Shown one piece after another: positions 18,401 through 27,320 of a DNA stretch of 37,518 nt (the stretch's first letter is position 1; the number at the start of each line of letters is the position of its first letter). The stretch covers positions 1 through 37,518 of the forward strand of contig QILH01000084.1 in NCBI GenBank assembly GCA_003233255.1, given 5' to 3'. Both the position numbers and the translations under genes were made by a program. The notes under the pieces are model-generated. The model had not been told where the DNA came from. It did not search any database and saw nothing but the letters and a program-made list of their open reading frames with translations. The stretch is from Gammaproteobacteria bacterium. GTDB lineage: Bacteria; Pseudomonadota; Gammaproteobacteria; UBA6429; Thiohalophilaceae.

Positions 18401-18647
18401 GTTTGGTATAGAAAATATAAGTATTTACGATAACTTTTTTGATCGTGGCGGACACTCATTGCTATCAATGCAAGTGATAGCCAAAATACGCGAATTAACG
18501 GGTACAAAATTAAATCCCCGAGTAATGATTTTAAGCACGCTTGAACATATAGCGCCGCAATGTGGATTTATAGAAACGCAGACAGAAAAAACTGAAAAAT
18601 CTCGCGGCTTTTTCTCGATGCTATCGAGCCTGTTTACGAAAAAATAA
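15417..18647 (+). CDS. NRPS extension module C-A(glycine-type)-T, no thioesterase or reductase
   Basis: C: [121 protein letters not shown]; ends [14 protein letters not shown]. The track starts at 15384 (GTG/alternative, overlapping the PKS stop); ATG at 15417 preferred. Confidence 0.93.
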   Translation: [1076 protein letters not shown]

Positions 18648-18740
18648 TAATATTGTTAAGGGTGCGGCATAATGGCAAGCTGCTATTGGGTGTTCTAAAC
18701 GATGTTGATTTTACATAACGACTATAATTGAGCTCTGTAT

Positions 18741-19505
18741 ATGAATCCTATGTTTTTTGGTCAGTCTGTGTCCCCATTGTTTGGTGTATACCACCCCCCT
18801 ATAGGAGGCTCTTTTTTAAATAAAGCGGTTTTGGTTTGCAGTCCTATAGCTCAGGAACATAATCGAAGCTATAAACCCATTCGCAATTTTGCCAAACTGT
18901 TATCGAACAAAGGTTATCATGTCTTAAGGTTCGATTTTTCAGGCGTGGGTGATTCTTTTGGTGATTTGAGGGAGCTTAAATTCACCGACTGGTTAGAAGA
19001 TGTTAGTTTGGCATATAACGAACTGGTTGACATTTCCGGAGTAAAGAAGGTTAGTGTTTTTGGGGTCAGATTAGGCGGAACTCTCGCTGTGTTGTCAGAT
19101 AAATATGAATCGATGGAAAAAGTTGTATTATGGGAGCCCATCCAAAAAGGTGGAGATTATGTCGTCGAAATGAAAAACATGCACCAACAAATGCTAGTAG
19201 ATGAAATGAGATTTAATGCGCCCAGAGATGCTGCCGATTCGTATGAAAACGAAATGCTTGGGCATATTTACAATAAAGAACTGATTAATGAGTTGTCAAG
19301 TGTCCAGCTCGACATTACTGCTATGCATAAAAAGGATATGGAGCTGCATTCAAATAGTGAAAATTTACCAGTATCAACCAAAAAAAGTAAGAACAAGAGT
19401 ACAGTGTATTTGCGTTACGAAGATGATGCATGGACTGATGTTAAAAGAATAGGGGACATGTTACTAACAAGTGCTGCTTTAACTAATATTGCTGATGAGT
19501 TTTAA
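18741..19505 (+). CDS. Alpha/beta-hydrolase-fold protein resembling exosortase A-associated hydrolase 2; nucleophile elbow GVRLGG
   Basis: AVLVCSPIAQEHNRSYKPIRNFAKLLSNKGYHVLRFDFSGVGDSFGDL; VFGVRLGGTLA lacks Ser at the elbow. Confidence 0.75.
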   Translation: MNPMFFGQSVSPLFGVYHPPIGGSFLNKAVLVCSPIAQEHNRSYKPIRNFAKLLSNKGYHVLRFDFSGVGDSFGDLRELKFTDWLEDVSLAYNELVDISGVKKVSVFGVRLGGTLAVLSDKYESMEKVVLWEPIQKGGDYVVEMKNMHQQMLVDEMRFNAPRDAADSYENEMLGHIYNKELINELSSVQLDITAMHKKDMELHSNSENLPVSTKKSKNKSTVYLRYEDDAWTDVKRIGDMLLTSAALTNIADEF

Positions 19506-19508
19506 GAT

Positions 19509-20348
19509 ATGAATGAAAAAATTATCATCATGGGCGAAAAAAAGAATCTGGTCGGAATTCTAAGTGACGCTGAAAATTCGGGGGGTGCCTGTTCACGTCC
19601 CTCGGTTTTGTTTTTAAATTCTGGTCTGGTTCACCGGCCAGGCCCATTCAGGATGAATGTTGATCTTTCGCGGCAATTAGCCAGCATTGGCTTTGATGTT
19701 TTACGCATGGATATTTCTGGTGTAGGTGATAGTGAAATCCCCGCAAACGATAGTCGTTCTTATGAACAAAGAAATCTTGATGATATTGGAGAAGGGATCA
19801 GGTATCTTGCGGCTCAAAATACTCACGGAGTCATTGTGATGGGTTTATGCACCGGGGCGGATCATGCGCATAAAGCAGCATCTAAGTATTCTGAGGTTGT
19901 TGGAACGATTTTATTTGATGCGTACGGATACCCAACTTTAAAATTCTATCTTAAACGATATGGCCCTATATTATTCAGCCCCAAAAGAGTAATCAATATT
20001 GTTATTAAAGTACTTAAAAAAATATTTAGAGTAAGCACATCTACTTCCAGTTCGGGTGGTGGTGCTGATGCTTATTTTTGGAAACTTCCTCCTGAGCAAG
20101 ACTATATGAAAGATATGGAAAACCTGGATAAGCGAAATGTAAAGCAGTGTTATATCTACTCAGGTGGCGTGTCTGATTACTACAATTATAAGGATCAATT
20201 TAAGGATAAATTCGGTTCTAGCCCGATTGCCAGAGGAATTACCGTTAAATACCACGAGCAGGCAGATCATATATACAGCCTGAGGAAAGACAGAGAGAAA
20301 ATGTTTGAAGAAGTTAAAAGCTGGATCAGCAAGAACTTCGGAACATGA
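19509..20348 (+). CDS. Alpha/beta-hydrolase resembling exosortase A-associated hydrolase 1; nucleophile elbow GLCTGA
   Basis: SVLFLNSGLVHRPGPFRMNVDLSRQLASIGFDVLRMDISGVGDSE; VMGLCTGADHA (Cys at elbow); YSGGVSDYYNYKDQF; QADHIYSL (candidate His). Starts 3 nt after the previous stop. Confidence 0.78.
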   Translation: MNEKIIIMGEKKNLVGILSDAENSGGACSRPSVLFLNSGLVHRPGPFRMNVDLSRQLASIGFDVLRMDISGVGDSEIPANDSRSYEQRNLDDIGEGIRYLAAQNTHGVIVMGLCTGADHAHKAASKYSEVVGTILFDAYGYPTLKFYLKRYGPILFSPKRVINIVIKVLKKIFRVSTSTSSSGGGADAYFWKLPPEQDYMKDMENLDKRNVKQCYIYSGGVSDYYNYKDQFKDKFGSSPIARGITVKYHEQADHIYSLRKDREKMFEEVKSWISKNFGT

Positions 20349-20363
20349 ACGTTAAATAGAAGG

Positions 20364-22529
20364 TTATTTGGTACTGAAAAGCGATGATTTTATTGGTAGC
20401 TTTCGTATACGGTTTCCTGTCGCGGCAAAAATAGCGTTGGTTATAGCTGGGAGCGTCGGCGGTACACCTGCTTCGCCAACGCCGCCTGGTTCCTGAGTAT
20501 TTTCAATGACATGACAAGTAATATTGGGCGACTGATCGTATCGAATAATTGGATAATCATGGAAGTTGCTTTGCACGACGCGCCCATCCTTTATATTAAT
20601 TTCATGAAATAATGAGCTTAATCCGAAGATAATAGAACTTTCCATTTGAGCTTTGATAATGTCAGGATTCAAAGTCATTCCACAGTCAATCGCACAATAC
20701 ACATGATTGAGAGTCATAATTCCATTCTCGGAAGTGATTTCTGCAACTAGCGATACGTGGCTGCCATATGAGGAATGACATGCAATTCCATAATAAGAAT
20801 TAGAATTTTGTTTCCAGTTTGAGATATCTTTAACAGTGTTGAGAGTATTTAATAATCTTGGATTAAATTGCAACAGCGTTGCCCTGTATTTATAAGGATC
20901 TTTGTTGGCATGGTGTGCAAGCTCATCGATAAAGGACTCAATGAGATAAGCATTAATTGATGCGCCAACAGAACGCCAGTAGCCAAGGGGTATTTTATTA
21001 GATATATGGGAATAAGATAGTTTGTGATAGTTGATTTCGTAAGGTAGTCGTAATGCTCCCTCAATAGCAGTGGAATCTATTTTTCGTTTTTGATTTATAT
21101 ATCCAGGGCTTAAGCTATCACGTAGCGACGGCGATACAATATGGTGTTGGAATGACACTGGAAACCCATTTTCATCCAGGCTGGCTTCGAGTTTGCTGAG
21201 TGCGATCGGTCGATATCGATCGTGCTGTATGTCTTCTTCTCTGCTCCAAATTAGTTTTAGCGGAACATCAAAATGAAGTGCTATTTGAACGGCCTCTGCG
21301 ACGAAGTCTTGCTTTAATCTTCGACCAAATCCACCGCCCACATAAGTTGTATGAACTATGATATCTTCTGATATTGAGTCGGAAAAAATCGACTTAAGTT
21401 TTTTCCACATTTTGCTGTATTTGGTATGGAAATATAATTTTGCTGTTGATTTTGCATTGCTAGGGGACTGGGTAGGCGCCCATATCTCACAGATACCATC
21501 GTGAATATAAACGGTACAGTTCATGGGTTCCATGGTTGCGTGAGCCTGAAACGGGACTGAATATTCGGCAGAGACGCTTTTGTTATCTTTATGTACCAAT
21601 TTTTCGCCGTGTTCCTGCGCAAGTTCCCCTTCTGTTTTCAATGCCTGTTGCAGAGCATGGCTTATTTTCATGTCGTCACTTAGATTGCTGGGTATGTCCC
21701 AGTCGATTTTGAGTGACTTTGCAACCTTATGGGCTGTCCAAAAGTCATTGGCAACGACAGCAACCAGGGTTTTTAAATTTATTATTTTAATAAGTCCTGG
21801 GAAATCAGAGTTATTTAGCGGTTGTATTTTGTTGATCGTGCTCCCAAAGACAGGTGCGTGAACAGTGGTAGCGATGATTAAATTTGGTAATTGGACATCA
21901 ATTCCAAATACGGCCTGACCGGTTACTTTTTCGTGGTCGTCCAGACGGGGATTATCTTTGCCAATTAATTTAAAGTCTTTCGGATCTTTCAGCTCTACAT
22001 TTTCAGGGATTTCAATCTGGTTAGCGTCCGAAATTAGTTCGGCATAGGAAATGTTTCTGGATCCCCCGGACAAATATACTGCACCGGATTGCGTGTAGCA
22101 TTTTTCGGGTTTAACGTTCCACTTTTTTGCGGCCGCAAGTACAAAAATTTTACGGGCAATTGCTCCTGCTTCGCGGAACTTTAACCATGCATTTCTAATG
22201 CTTGTACTTCCGCCAGTTAACTGATAACCGTAAATCTCGGAAGAGTCGGCACGGACAACGTTAACCTGCTTCCAATCTAAATCTAATTCTTCAGCAACTA
22301 ATGTTGCGATTCCAGTGTAAACGCCTTGCCCCATTTCAGTTTCAGGAACAATAATGGTGCAGATATTATCCTGATCAAGTTTCAACCAAATACTGGGAGA
22401 GAAATTATTGGCGCTTTCATTCTGACTTGCGTATACAGACTTATTTTGTGATAGATTTACACCCAGGATAAAAGCCGTGCTGCCTTGTAAGGTATATTTC
22501 AAAAAATGGCGTCGAGTTATCTTAATCAT
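20364..22529 (-). CDS. Molybdenum hydroxylase large subunit (xanthine dehydrogenase/IorB-like), Tat signal
   Basis: N-terminus MIKITRRHFLKYTLQGSTAFILG; TEMGQGVYTGIATLVAEELD; GKDNPRLDDHEKVTGQAVFGIDVQLP; YVGGGFGRRLKQDFVAEAVQIA; EPGGVGEAGVPPTLPAITNAIFAATG with active-site GxGE. Confidence 0.92.
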   Translation of the reverse strand: MIKITRRHFLKYTLQGSTAFILGVNLSQNKSVYASQNESANNFSPSIWLKLDQDNICTIIVPETEMGQGVYTGIATLVAEELDLDWKQVNVVRADSSEIYGYQLTGGSTSIRNAWLKFREAGAIARKIFVLAAAKKWNVKPEKCYTQSGAVYLSGGSRNISYAELISDANQIEIPENVELKDPKDFKLIGKDNPRLDDHEKVTGQAVFGIDVQLPNLIIATTVHAPVFGSTINKIQPLNNSDFPGLIKIINLKTLVAVVANDFWTAHKVAKSLKIDWDIPSNLSDDMKISHALQQALKTEGELAQEHGEKLVHKDNKSVSAEYSVPFQAHATMEPMNCTVYIHDGICEIWAPTQSPSNAKSTAKLYFHTKYSKMWKKLKSIFSDSISEDIIVHTTYVGGGFGRRLKQDFVAEAVQIALHFDVPLKLIWSREEDIQHDRYRPIALSKLEASLDENGFPVSFQHHIVSPSLRDSLSPGYINQKRKIDSTAIEGALRLPYEINYHKLSYSHISNKIPLGYWRSVGASINAYLIESFIDELAHHANKDPYKYRATLLQFNPRLLNTLNTVKDISNWKQNSNSYYGIACHSSYGSHVSLVAEITSENGIMTLNHVYCAIDCGMTLNPDIIKAQMESSIIFGLSSLFHEINIKDGRVVQSNFHDYPIIRYDQSPNITCHVIENTQEPGGVGEAGVPPTLPAITNAIFAATGNRIRKLPIKSSLFSTK

Positions 22530-23004
22530 TTTTCAGGAGATTATTATTGGTCAGTTTCTTGATGGCTTTTTCAACGCGGGGATATGTACCGCATCGACAT
22601 AAAACTTTCGACATGGCATTGATTACTTCTTCATCACTCGGGTTCGGTGTTTTTAGAAATAATGAGGCAGCCATCATTATTTGTCCGGGTTGACAATAGC
22701 CACACTGTGAGACCTGTTCATCTATCCAGGCTTGTTGGATAGGATGAATTTGCTGGTTGCTGAGGCCTTCTATTGTTGTGATTTTTTTAGTCAAAATTTG
22801 CTCAATGGGGAGTAGGCAGGAAAACTGAGGTGAGTCATCGATAATGACAATACAGGCTCCACAATCGCCGTTACCACAACCATATTTAGTGCCGGTTAAG
22901 CCAACATGATCTCGTAGTACCCACAACAATGGCGTGTCCGGGGTAACTGAGACGGTATATTGTTTTGAATTTACAGTAATAGTGTATGTTTTTAAACTGG
23001 CCAT
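22522..23004 (-). CDS. 2Fe-2S subunit of molybdenum hydroxylase (IorA-like)
   Basis: GCGNGDCGACIVIIDD, CGYCQPGQIMMAASLFL, LCRCGTYPRVEKAIKKL. Overlaps the large-subunit start by 8 nt. Confidence 0.93.
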   Translation of the reverse strand: MASLKTYTITVNSKQYTVSVTPDTPLLWVLRDHVGLTGTKYGCGNGDCGACIVIIDDSPQFSCLLPIEQILTKKITTIEGLSNQQIHPIQQAWIDEQVSQCGYCQPGQIMMAASLFLKTPNPSDEEVINAMSKVLCRCGTYPRVEKAIKKLTNNNLLKND

Positions 23005-23371
23005 ATTGAATGAAAACTACTAAAGGTTGTTTTGAATGCCGCTAGTATAAATCTGATCGGTTGACTTATTCAATTACTGTTTAGTTATATTTTCAATAGT
23101 GTACTTTAGTGATTTCTAATGTTTATAACAGAGTAAATCATAGGGTGTTTTATGACTATGACACTCTAATTTATATATCGAGCAACATCTATGTATACAT
23201 CATTATTTATCTATGATTGATGTGATAGATCTGGATTCTCAATTGCAAAATTATTTATTGGCATTGGAAGTGTTTATAATGGACAAGACGTATAGTACAG
23301 GCCAGAAAAAGGCAGGGAAAATCTGTTTTATGTTATTTGTAGAAGGAAAAAATAGATGAGTTATTTCGAAA

Positions 23372-24328
23372 ATGCATGAAATAGATTGTGAAGACAGTGA
23401 AATCATAAAAGAAATTCTCAGAATTCTAGATGACTCTGAGAGCTTACTCTTATGTACTGTTCTCAAAACATGGGGTTCTTCACCCAGAGCGCCAGGTTCC
23501 CTTATGCTTATTCGGAAAAATGCAAGTATAATGGGTTCACTTTCTGGTGGTTGTGTCGAGGATGATATTATCCGGAAATACAAGGCGGACTATTTTTGTG
23601 GCGATAACCTGTATAAGTTGATTTATGGAGGTAGTGATGAGCCACAGGTTCGCATACCGTGTGGGAGCATTCTGGAGATCCTGGTTGAAAAAATCAGCAG
23701 AAGAGAAGATTTTGAAGATATAAAAAACACGCTTGCCGATAATAAACATATTACAAGAGTGGTAAATATCGAAACCGGAGATAATTATCTTACCCGCCAA
23801 AACGCTGGGGTGACTGCTTTTTATTATGATGAGAAAGTTGTAAAAAAAACCTTCGGGCCCGTCTGGCAATTATTGCTTATTGGTGCAAACCAGGTTGCTT
23901 TATACGTGTCACGTCTTGGTAAAACATTAGGCTATAATATTACTATATGCGAACCTAGAGAAGAATACCGTGACAGCTGGAACGCCGGTGATGGTGAACT
24001 CTTAACGATGATGCCCGACGATGCGGTGAATAAATATTCGACAGCGGCGGCTAATTCAAGTGTGGTTTTAGCTTTAAGTCATGATCCAAAACTGGACGAT
24101 ATGGCATTAATGGCTGCGCTCGAACAAGATATATTTTATGTTGGCGCCATTGGCTCAGCAAAGAATAATAAAGCAAGAAGAGACAGGTTAAAATGTTTGG
24201 GCCTAAGCCATGATGACATTGCCCGGCTTCATGGGCCTGTTGGGATGGATATAGGCAGCAAGATGCCATCTGAAATCGCCGTATCAATTTTTGCGGAACT
24301 TATTTGTTTGCGTAATAATAAATGCTAA
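23372..24328 (+). CDS. xdhC: XdhC/CoxI-family molybdenum cofactor insertion/maturation protein
   Basis: TWGSSPRAPGSLMLIRKNASIMGSLSGGCVEDDI; IPCGSILEILVEKI; LLLIGANQVALYVSRLGKTLGYNITICEPR; FYVGAIGSAKNNKARRDRL. Confidence 0.88.
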   Translation: MHEIDCEDSEIIKEILRILDDSESLLLCTVLKTWGSSPRAPGSLMLIRKNASIMGSLSGGCVEDDIIRKYKADYFCGDNLYKLIYGGSDEPQVRIPCGSILEILVEKISRREDFEDIKNTLADNKHITRVVNIETGDNYLTRQNAGVTAFYYDEKVVKKTFGPVWQLLLIGANQVALYVSRLGKTLGYNITICEPREEYRDSWNAGDGELLTMMPDDAVNKYSTAAANSSVVLALSHDPKLDDMALMAALEQDIFYVGAIGSAKNNKARRDRLKCLGLSHDDIARLHGPVGMDIGSKMPSEIAVSIFAELICLRNNKC

Positions 24329-24341
24329 TACCGCGGACGAT

Positions 24342-24938
24342 ATGAATTCCAGATCAATACAGGGCGTTGTTCTGGCGGCAGGGTATAGTCGTCGATTTAC
24401 GGGCGATAAAACACTTTTAACTGTCGATGGAATGCCTTTAAGTGCACATATAGGACTAAAGTTAAGCGAAATTTTGGCTAATGTCGTTATTATTGTCAAC
24501 GAAGAGAACCACTCGCTGCGCGAACACCTGGAAAAATACCAGTTAAAATATATTATTAATTATTCTAAAAAGAATACGGGCATCGGTTCGAGTATTTCGG
24601 TGGCGGTATCATCTTCAGGCTCTTCAGACGGGTGGTTGTTTTGTCTTGGGGACATGCCTTTTGTAAAAAGTAGTACATACCTTGGCGTATTAAAAAATCT
24701 ACAACGTAGTGATGATATAGTTGTACCTAGATTTAATAAGTTACCCGGCAATCCGGTCGGGTTTGGATGCAAATATAAAAGCCAGCTTATTAACAAGTTA
24801 GGTGATACAGGGGCTAAATCTATTGTCAATAACAATTCAGGCTGTGTAACTTACCTTGATGTGCAGGATGAAGGAATTATTATGGATATCGATACCCGCC
24901 AGGATGCTGATTTATATTCAATTGGCGCGGGCAAATAA
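24342..24938 (+). CDS. MobA/MocA-like molybdopterin nucleotidyltransferase
   Basis: IQGVVLAAGYSRRFTGDKTLLTVDGMPL, GWLFCLGDMPFV, VVPRFNKLPGNPVGFG, MDIDTRQDADLY. ATG at 24342 preferred over the track start at 24291, which overlaps xdhC. Confidence 0.85.
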   Translation: MNSRSIQGVVLAAGYSRRFTGDKTLLTVDGMPLSAHIGLKLSEILANVVIIVNEENHSLREHLEKYQLKYIINYSKKNTGIGSSISVAVSSSGSSDGWLFCLGDMPFVKSSTYLGVLKNLQRSDDIVVPRFNKLPGNPVGFGCKYKSQLINKLGDTGAKSIVNNNSGCVTYLDVQDEGIIMDIDTRQDADLYSIGAGK

Positions 24939-24990
24939 GCACAATAATTTTTTGAGCCATTACGTTGACAATTTTAAATCAGAGTATTAG

Positions 24991-25632
24991 CTATAAAAAA
25001 GCACAGGAATAGATGTGTCTTTGGGTTATATTAAACCGTATATTGAGCTCAGGAATTTGTTGTCTGGAGTTCATGGAGAGCGTGGCCGTATTCGAGTCAA
25101 GATTCGGGCATATTGAATAAGCCTGGAACCCCATTTTACTTTTGCTGACGGGATACATGCACTTATAAATAGATTCTTTAATGCTAAAAATGAGCAATAT
25201 TAAAACTTTTTGAAACGCTCTTTCCTGTTCGCATATCCATTCCCGCTCTTCCCCCGTACAAACAAACCTGGCTATATCTTCACGAAAAACTTTTATATTT
25301 TCTATATCAAATCCTATTGAGATTAGTTTGCCCGATCTGGCCAATACGGCGCCACCAAAATCTTTACAGTGGGTGATGCTTCCAATAATCCCTGTGGGCC
25401 AAACAGGTTCTCGCTCTGCTCCAGATAGAATAGAATCGACTGTGACGTCAAGTAGCGTTAATGTTTTTTTTGCGCAAAATCGACCAGTAGAAAATTCATT
25501 TTTTCGTTTTTCACTGGCCGTGCAGATGATTTTTAATTCTGCAGGGTGTAAATGATGGGTGTAATCAGCGATAGGAAGAATCGTGCCTAGCACCTCATCA
25601 GGAAATAAGGAAGAAATGAGTTTTGAAGACAT
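24991..25632 (-). CDS. 4'-phosphopantetheinyl transferase (EntD-type)
   Basis: KRKNEFSTGRFCAKKTL, EPVWPTGIIGSITHCKDFGGAVLA, SIGFDIENI, FSIKESIYKCMYP. Confidence 0.92.
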   Translation of the reverse strand: MSSKLISSLFPDEVLGTILPIADYTHHLHPAELKIICTASEKRKNEFSTGRFCAKKTLTLLDVTVDSILSGAEREPVWPTGIIGSITHCKDFGGAVLARSGKLISIGFDIENIKVFREDIARFVCTGEEREWICEQERAFQKVLILLIFSIKESIYKCMYPVSKSKMGFQAYSICPNLDSNTATLSMNSRQQIPELNIRFNITQRHIYSCAFL

Positions 25633-25680
25633 CGTGTTTAGTTTGAGTGTAGTGAGGCTGGTTAGTGACTTGCCCCCTGG

Positions 25681-26682
25681 TTAAACAAATCCTTGCGAGT
25701 TGTCTTTTAATCGATATTCCCAATCGAGTGAGGTTTTAACAATAACATCAAGCTGGTCATATTTAGGTGTCCAGTTTAATTTGTTTCTGATTTTATCTGC
25801 AATGGATACGAGAGCAGGAGGGTCGCCTTCTCGGCGTTCTTGTTCGATGATATTAAGTGGTTTACCGTCGATACGTTCAACCGCATCCATCACTTCGCGC
25901 ACACTGTAACCATGGCCATATCCGACATTTAAAATGGTTGACTTGCCACCCGTGCGTAAATAATCCAGGGCGCACAAATGTGCATCGGCGAGGTCTTCGA
26001 CGTGTATGTAATCGCGTACACCCGTGCCATCATTCGTCGGGTAATCGGTGCCAAATATATAGACATGATCGCGTTTACCTACAGCCGCTTCGCAACAAAC
26101 TTTAATAAGTAACGTTGCATTCGGTGTGCATTGCCCAATTTCACATTCCGGATCGGAACCGGCGACATTAAAGTAACGCAGAGCAACAAAATTAAGATTG
26201 CTGGCAAAACTAAGATCTTTTAACATCATTTCAGTCATTAATTTTGACGAACCATATGGATTAATAGGGGCCGTTGGTGTGTCTTCTTTTGCTTTACCGG
26301 ATTCTGGAGTCCCATACACTGCAGCGGTTGATGAGAAAATAAAATTTTTCACCTTGTGTTTTTGGCATTGCTCCAAAAGATTGCGGGTGCTACAGGTATT
26401 ATTCCAGTAATACTTCAACGGATTCGATACTGACTCGGGGACAACCGTGTGTGCGGCAAAATGTATAACTGTATCGACATTATAATCACTCAATATTTTA
26501 GAAACTAATTGGCTATCACCGGTGTCGCCCTGGACAAAATCACCATACAGGATGGATGCTTTGAATCCGGTTGATAGATTATCAAGGATAACTATGTTCT
26601 CACCGTTCTTACCAAGTTGTTTGATAGTATGGCTGCCGATATATCCTGCTCCGCCTGTAACGAGAATAGTTTTATTGCTCAT
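25681..26682 (-). CDS. galE: UDP-glucose 4-epimerase
   Basis: [93 protein letters not shown]. Confidence 0.95.
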   Translation of the reverse strand: MSNKTILVTGGAGYIGSHTIKQLGKNGENIVILDNLSTGFKASILYGDFVQGDTGDSQLVSKILSDYNVDTVIHFAAHTVVPESVSNPLKYYWNNTCSTRNLLEQCQKHKVKNFIFSSTAAVYGTPESGKAKEDTPTAPINPYGSSKLMTEMMLKDLSFASNLNFVALRYFNVAGSDPECEIGQCTPNATLLIKVCCEAAVGKRDHVYIFGTDYPTNDGTGVRDYIHVEDLADAHLCALDYLRTGGKSTILNVGYGHGYSVREVMDAVERIDGKPLNIIEQERREGDPPALVSIADKIRNKLNWTPKYDQLDVIVKTSLDWEYRLKDNSQGFV

Positions 26683-27320
26683 GATGTTTCCTGAAGAGTT
26701 AAGATGGATCTTAATTTAAGTAGATGAATAATTTGATCGACGCAGGAGTCGAGTGTGTTTGATCCTGATTTTACGATCAAATCGGGGTTGACCGGTGCTT
26801 CGTATGGCGACGAGATCCCGGTGAATTCTTCGATCTCACCATTCCGTGCTTTTTGGTATAAGCCTTTTACGTCGCGCTGTTCGCAAACCTCGATAGGCGC
26901 ATCGCAATAAATCTCTAAAAATTCACCACTGGGAACCATATTTCTTACTAAGGCACGATCACGCTGGAAGGGTGAAATAAAAGCGGTAAGTGTAATGACT
27001 CCTGCTTCAAGGAATAACTTCGCCAGGTTACCTATGCGTCGAATATTTTCAGCGCGATCATTATGAGTAAAAGTCAGGTCGCTGCATAAACCATGACGCA
27101 CGTTGTCGCCATCGAGTACAAACGTCCGGCACCCTAGCGTGTGAAGTTTATCCTCAACGGCATGAGCCAATGTTGATTTTCCAGCACCGGATAAACCGGT
27201 AAACCAAAGTATGACGCTTTTATGATTGTTAAGTTTTTCGCGATGTTTTCTTGTGATTGTCGCATGGTGCCAAACAGTGTTATTACGGGTAACAGTTTCG
27301 TTCTTGCCGGTATTTGACAT
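26679..27320 (-). CDS. cysC: Adenylylsulfate (APS) kinase
   Basis: [89 protein letters not shown]. Overlaps galE by 4 nt. Confidence 0.95.
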   Translation of the reverse strand: MSNTGKNETVTRNNTVWHHATITRKHREKLNNHKSVILWFTGLSGAGKSTLAHAVEDKLHTLGCRTFVLDGDNVRHGLCSDLTFTHNDRAENIRRIGNLAKLFLEAGVITLTAFISPFQRDRALVRNMVPSGEFLEIYCDAPIEVCEQRDVKGLYQKARNGEIEEFTGISSPYEAPVNPDLIVKSGSNTLDSCVDQIIHLLKLRSILTLQETS

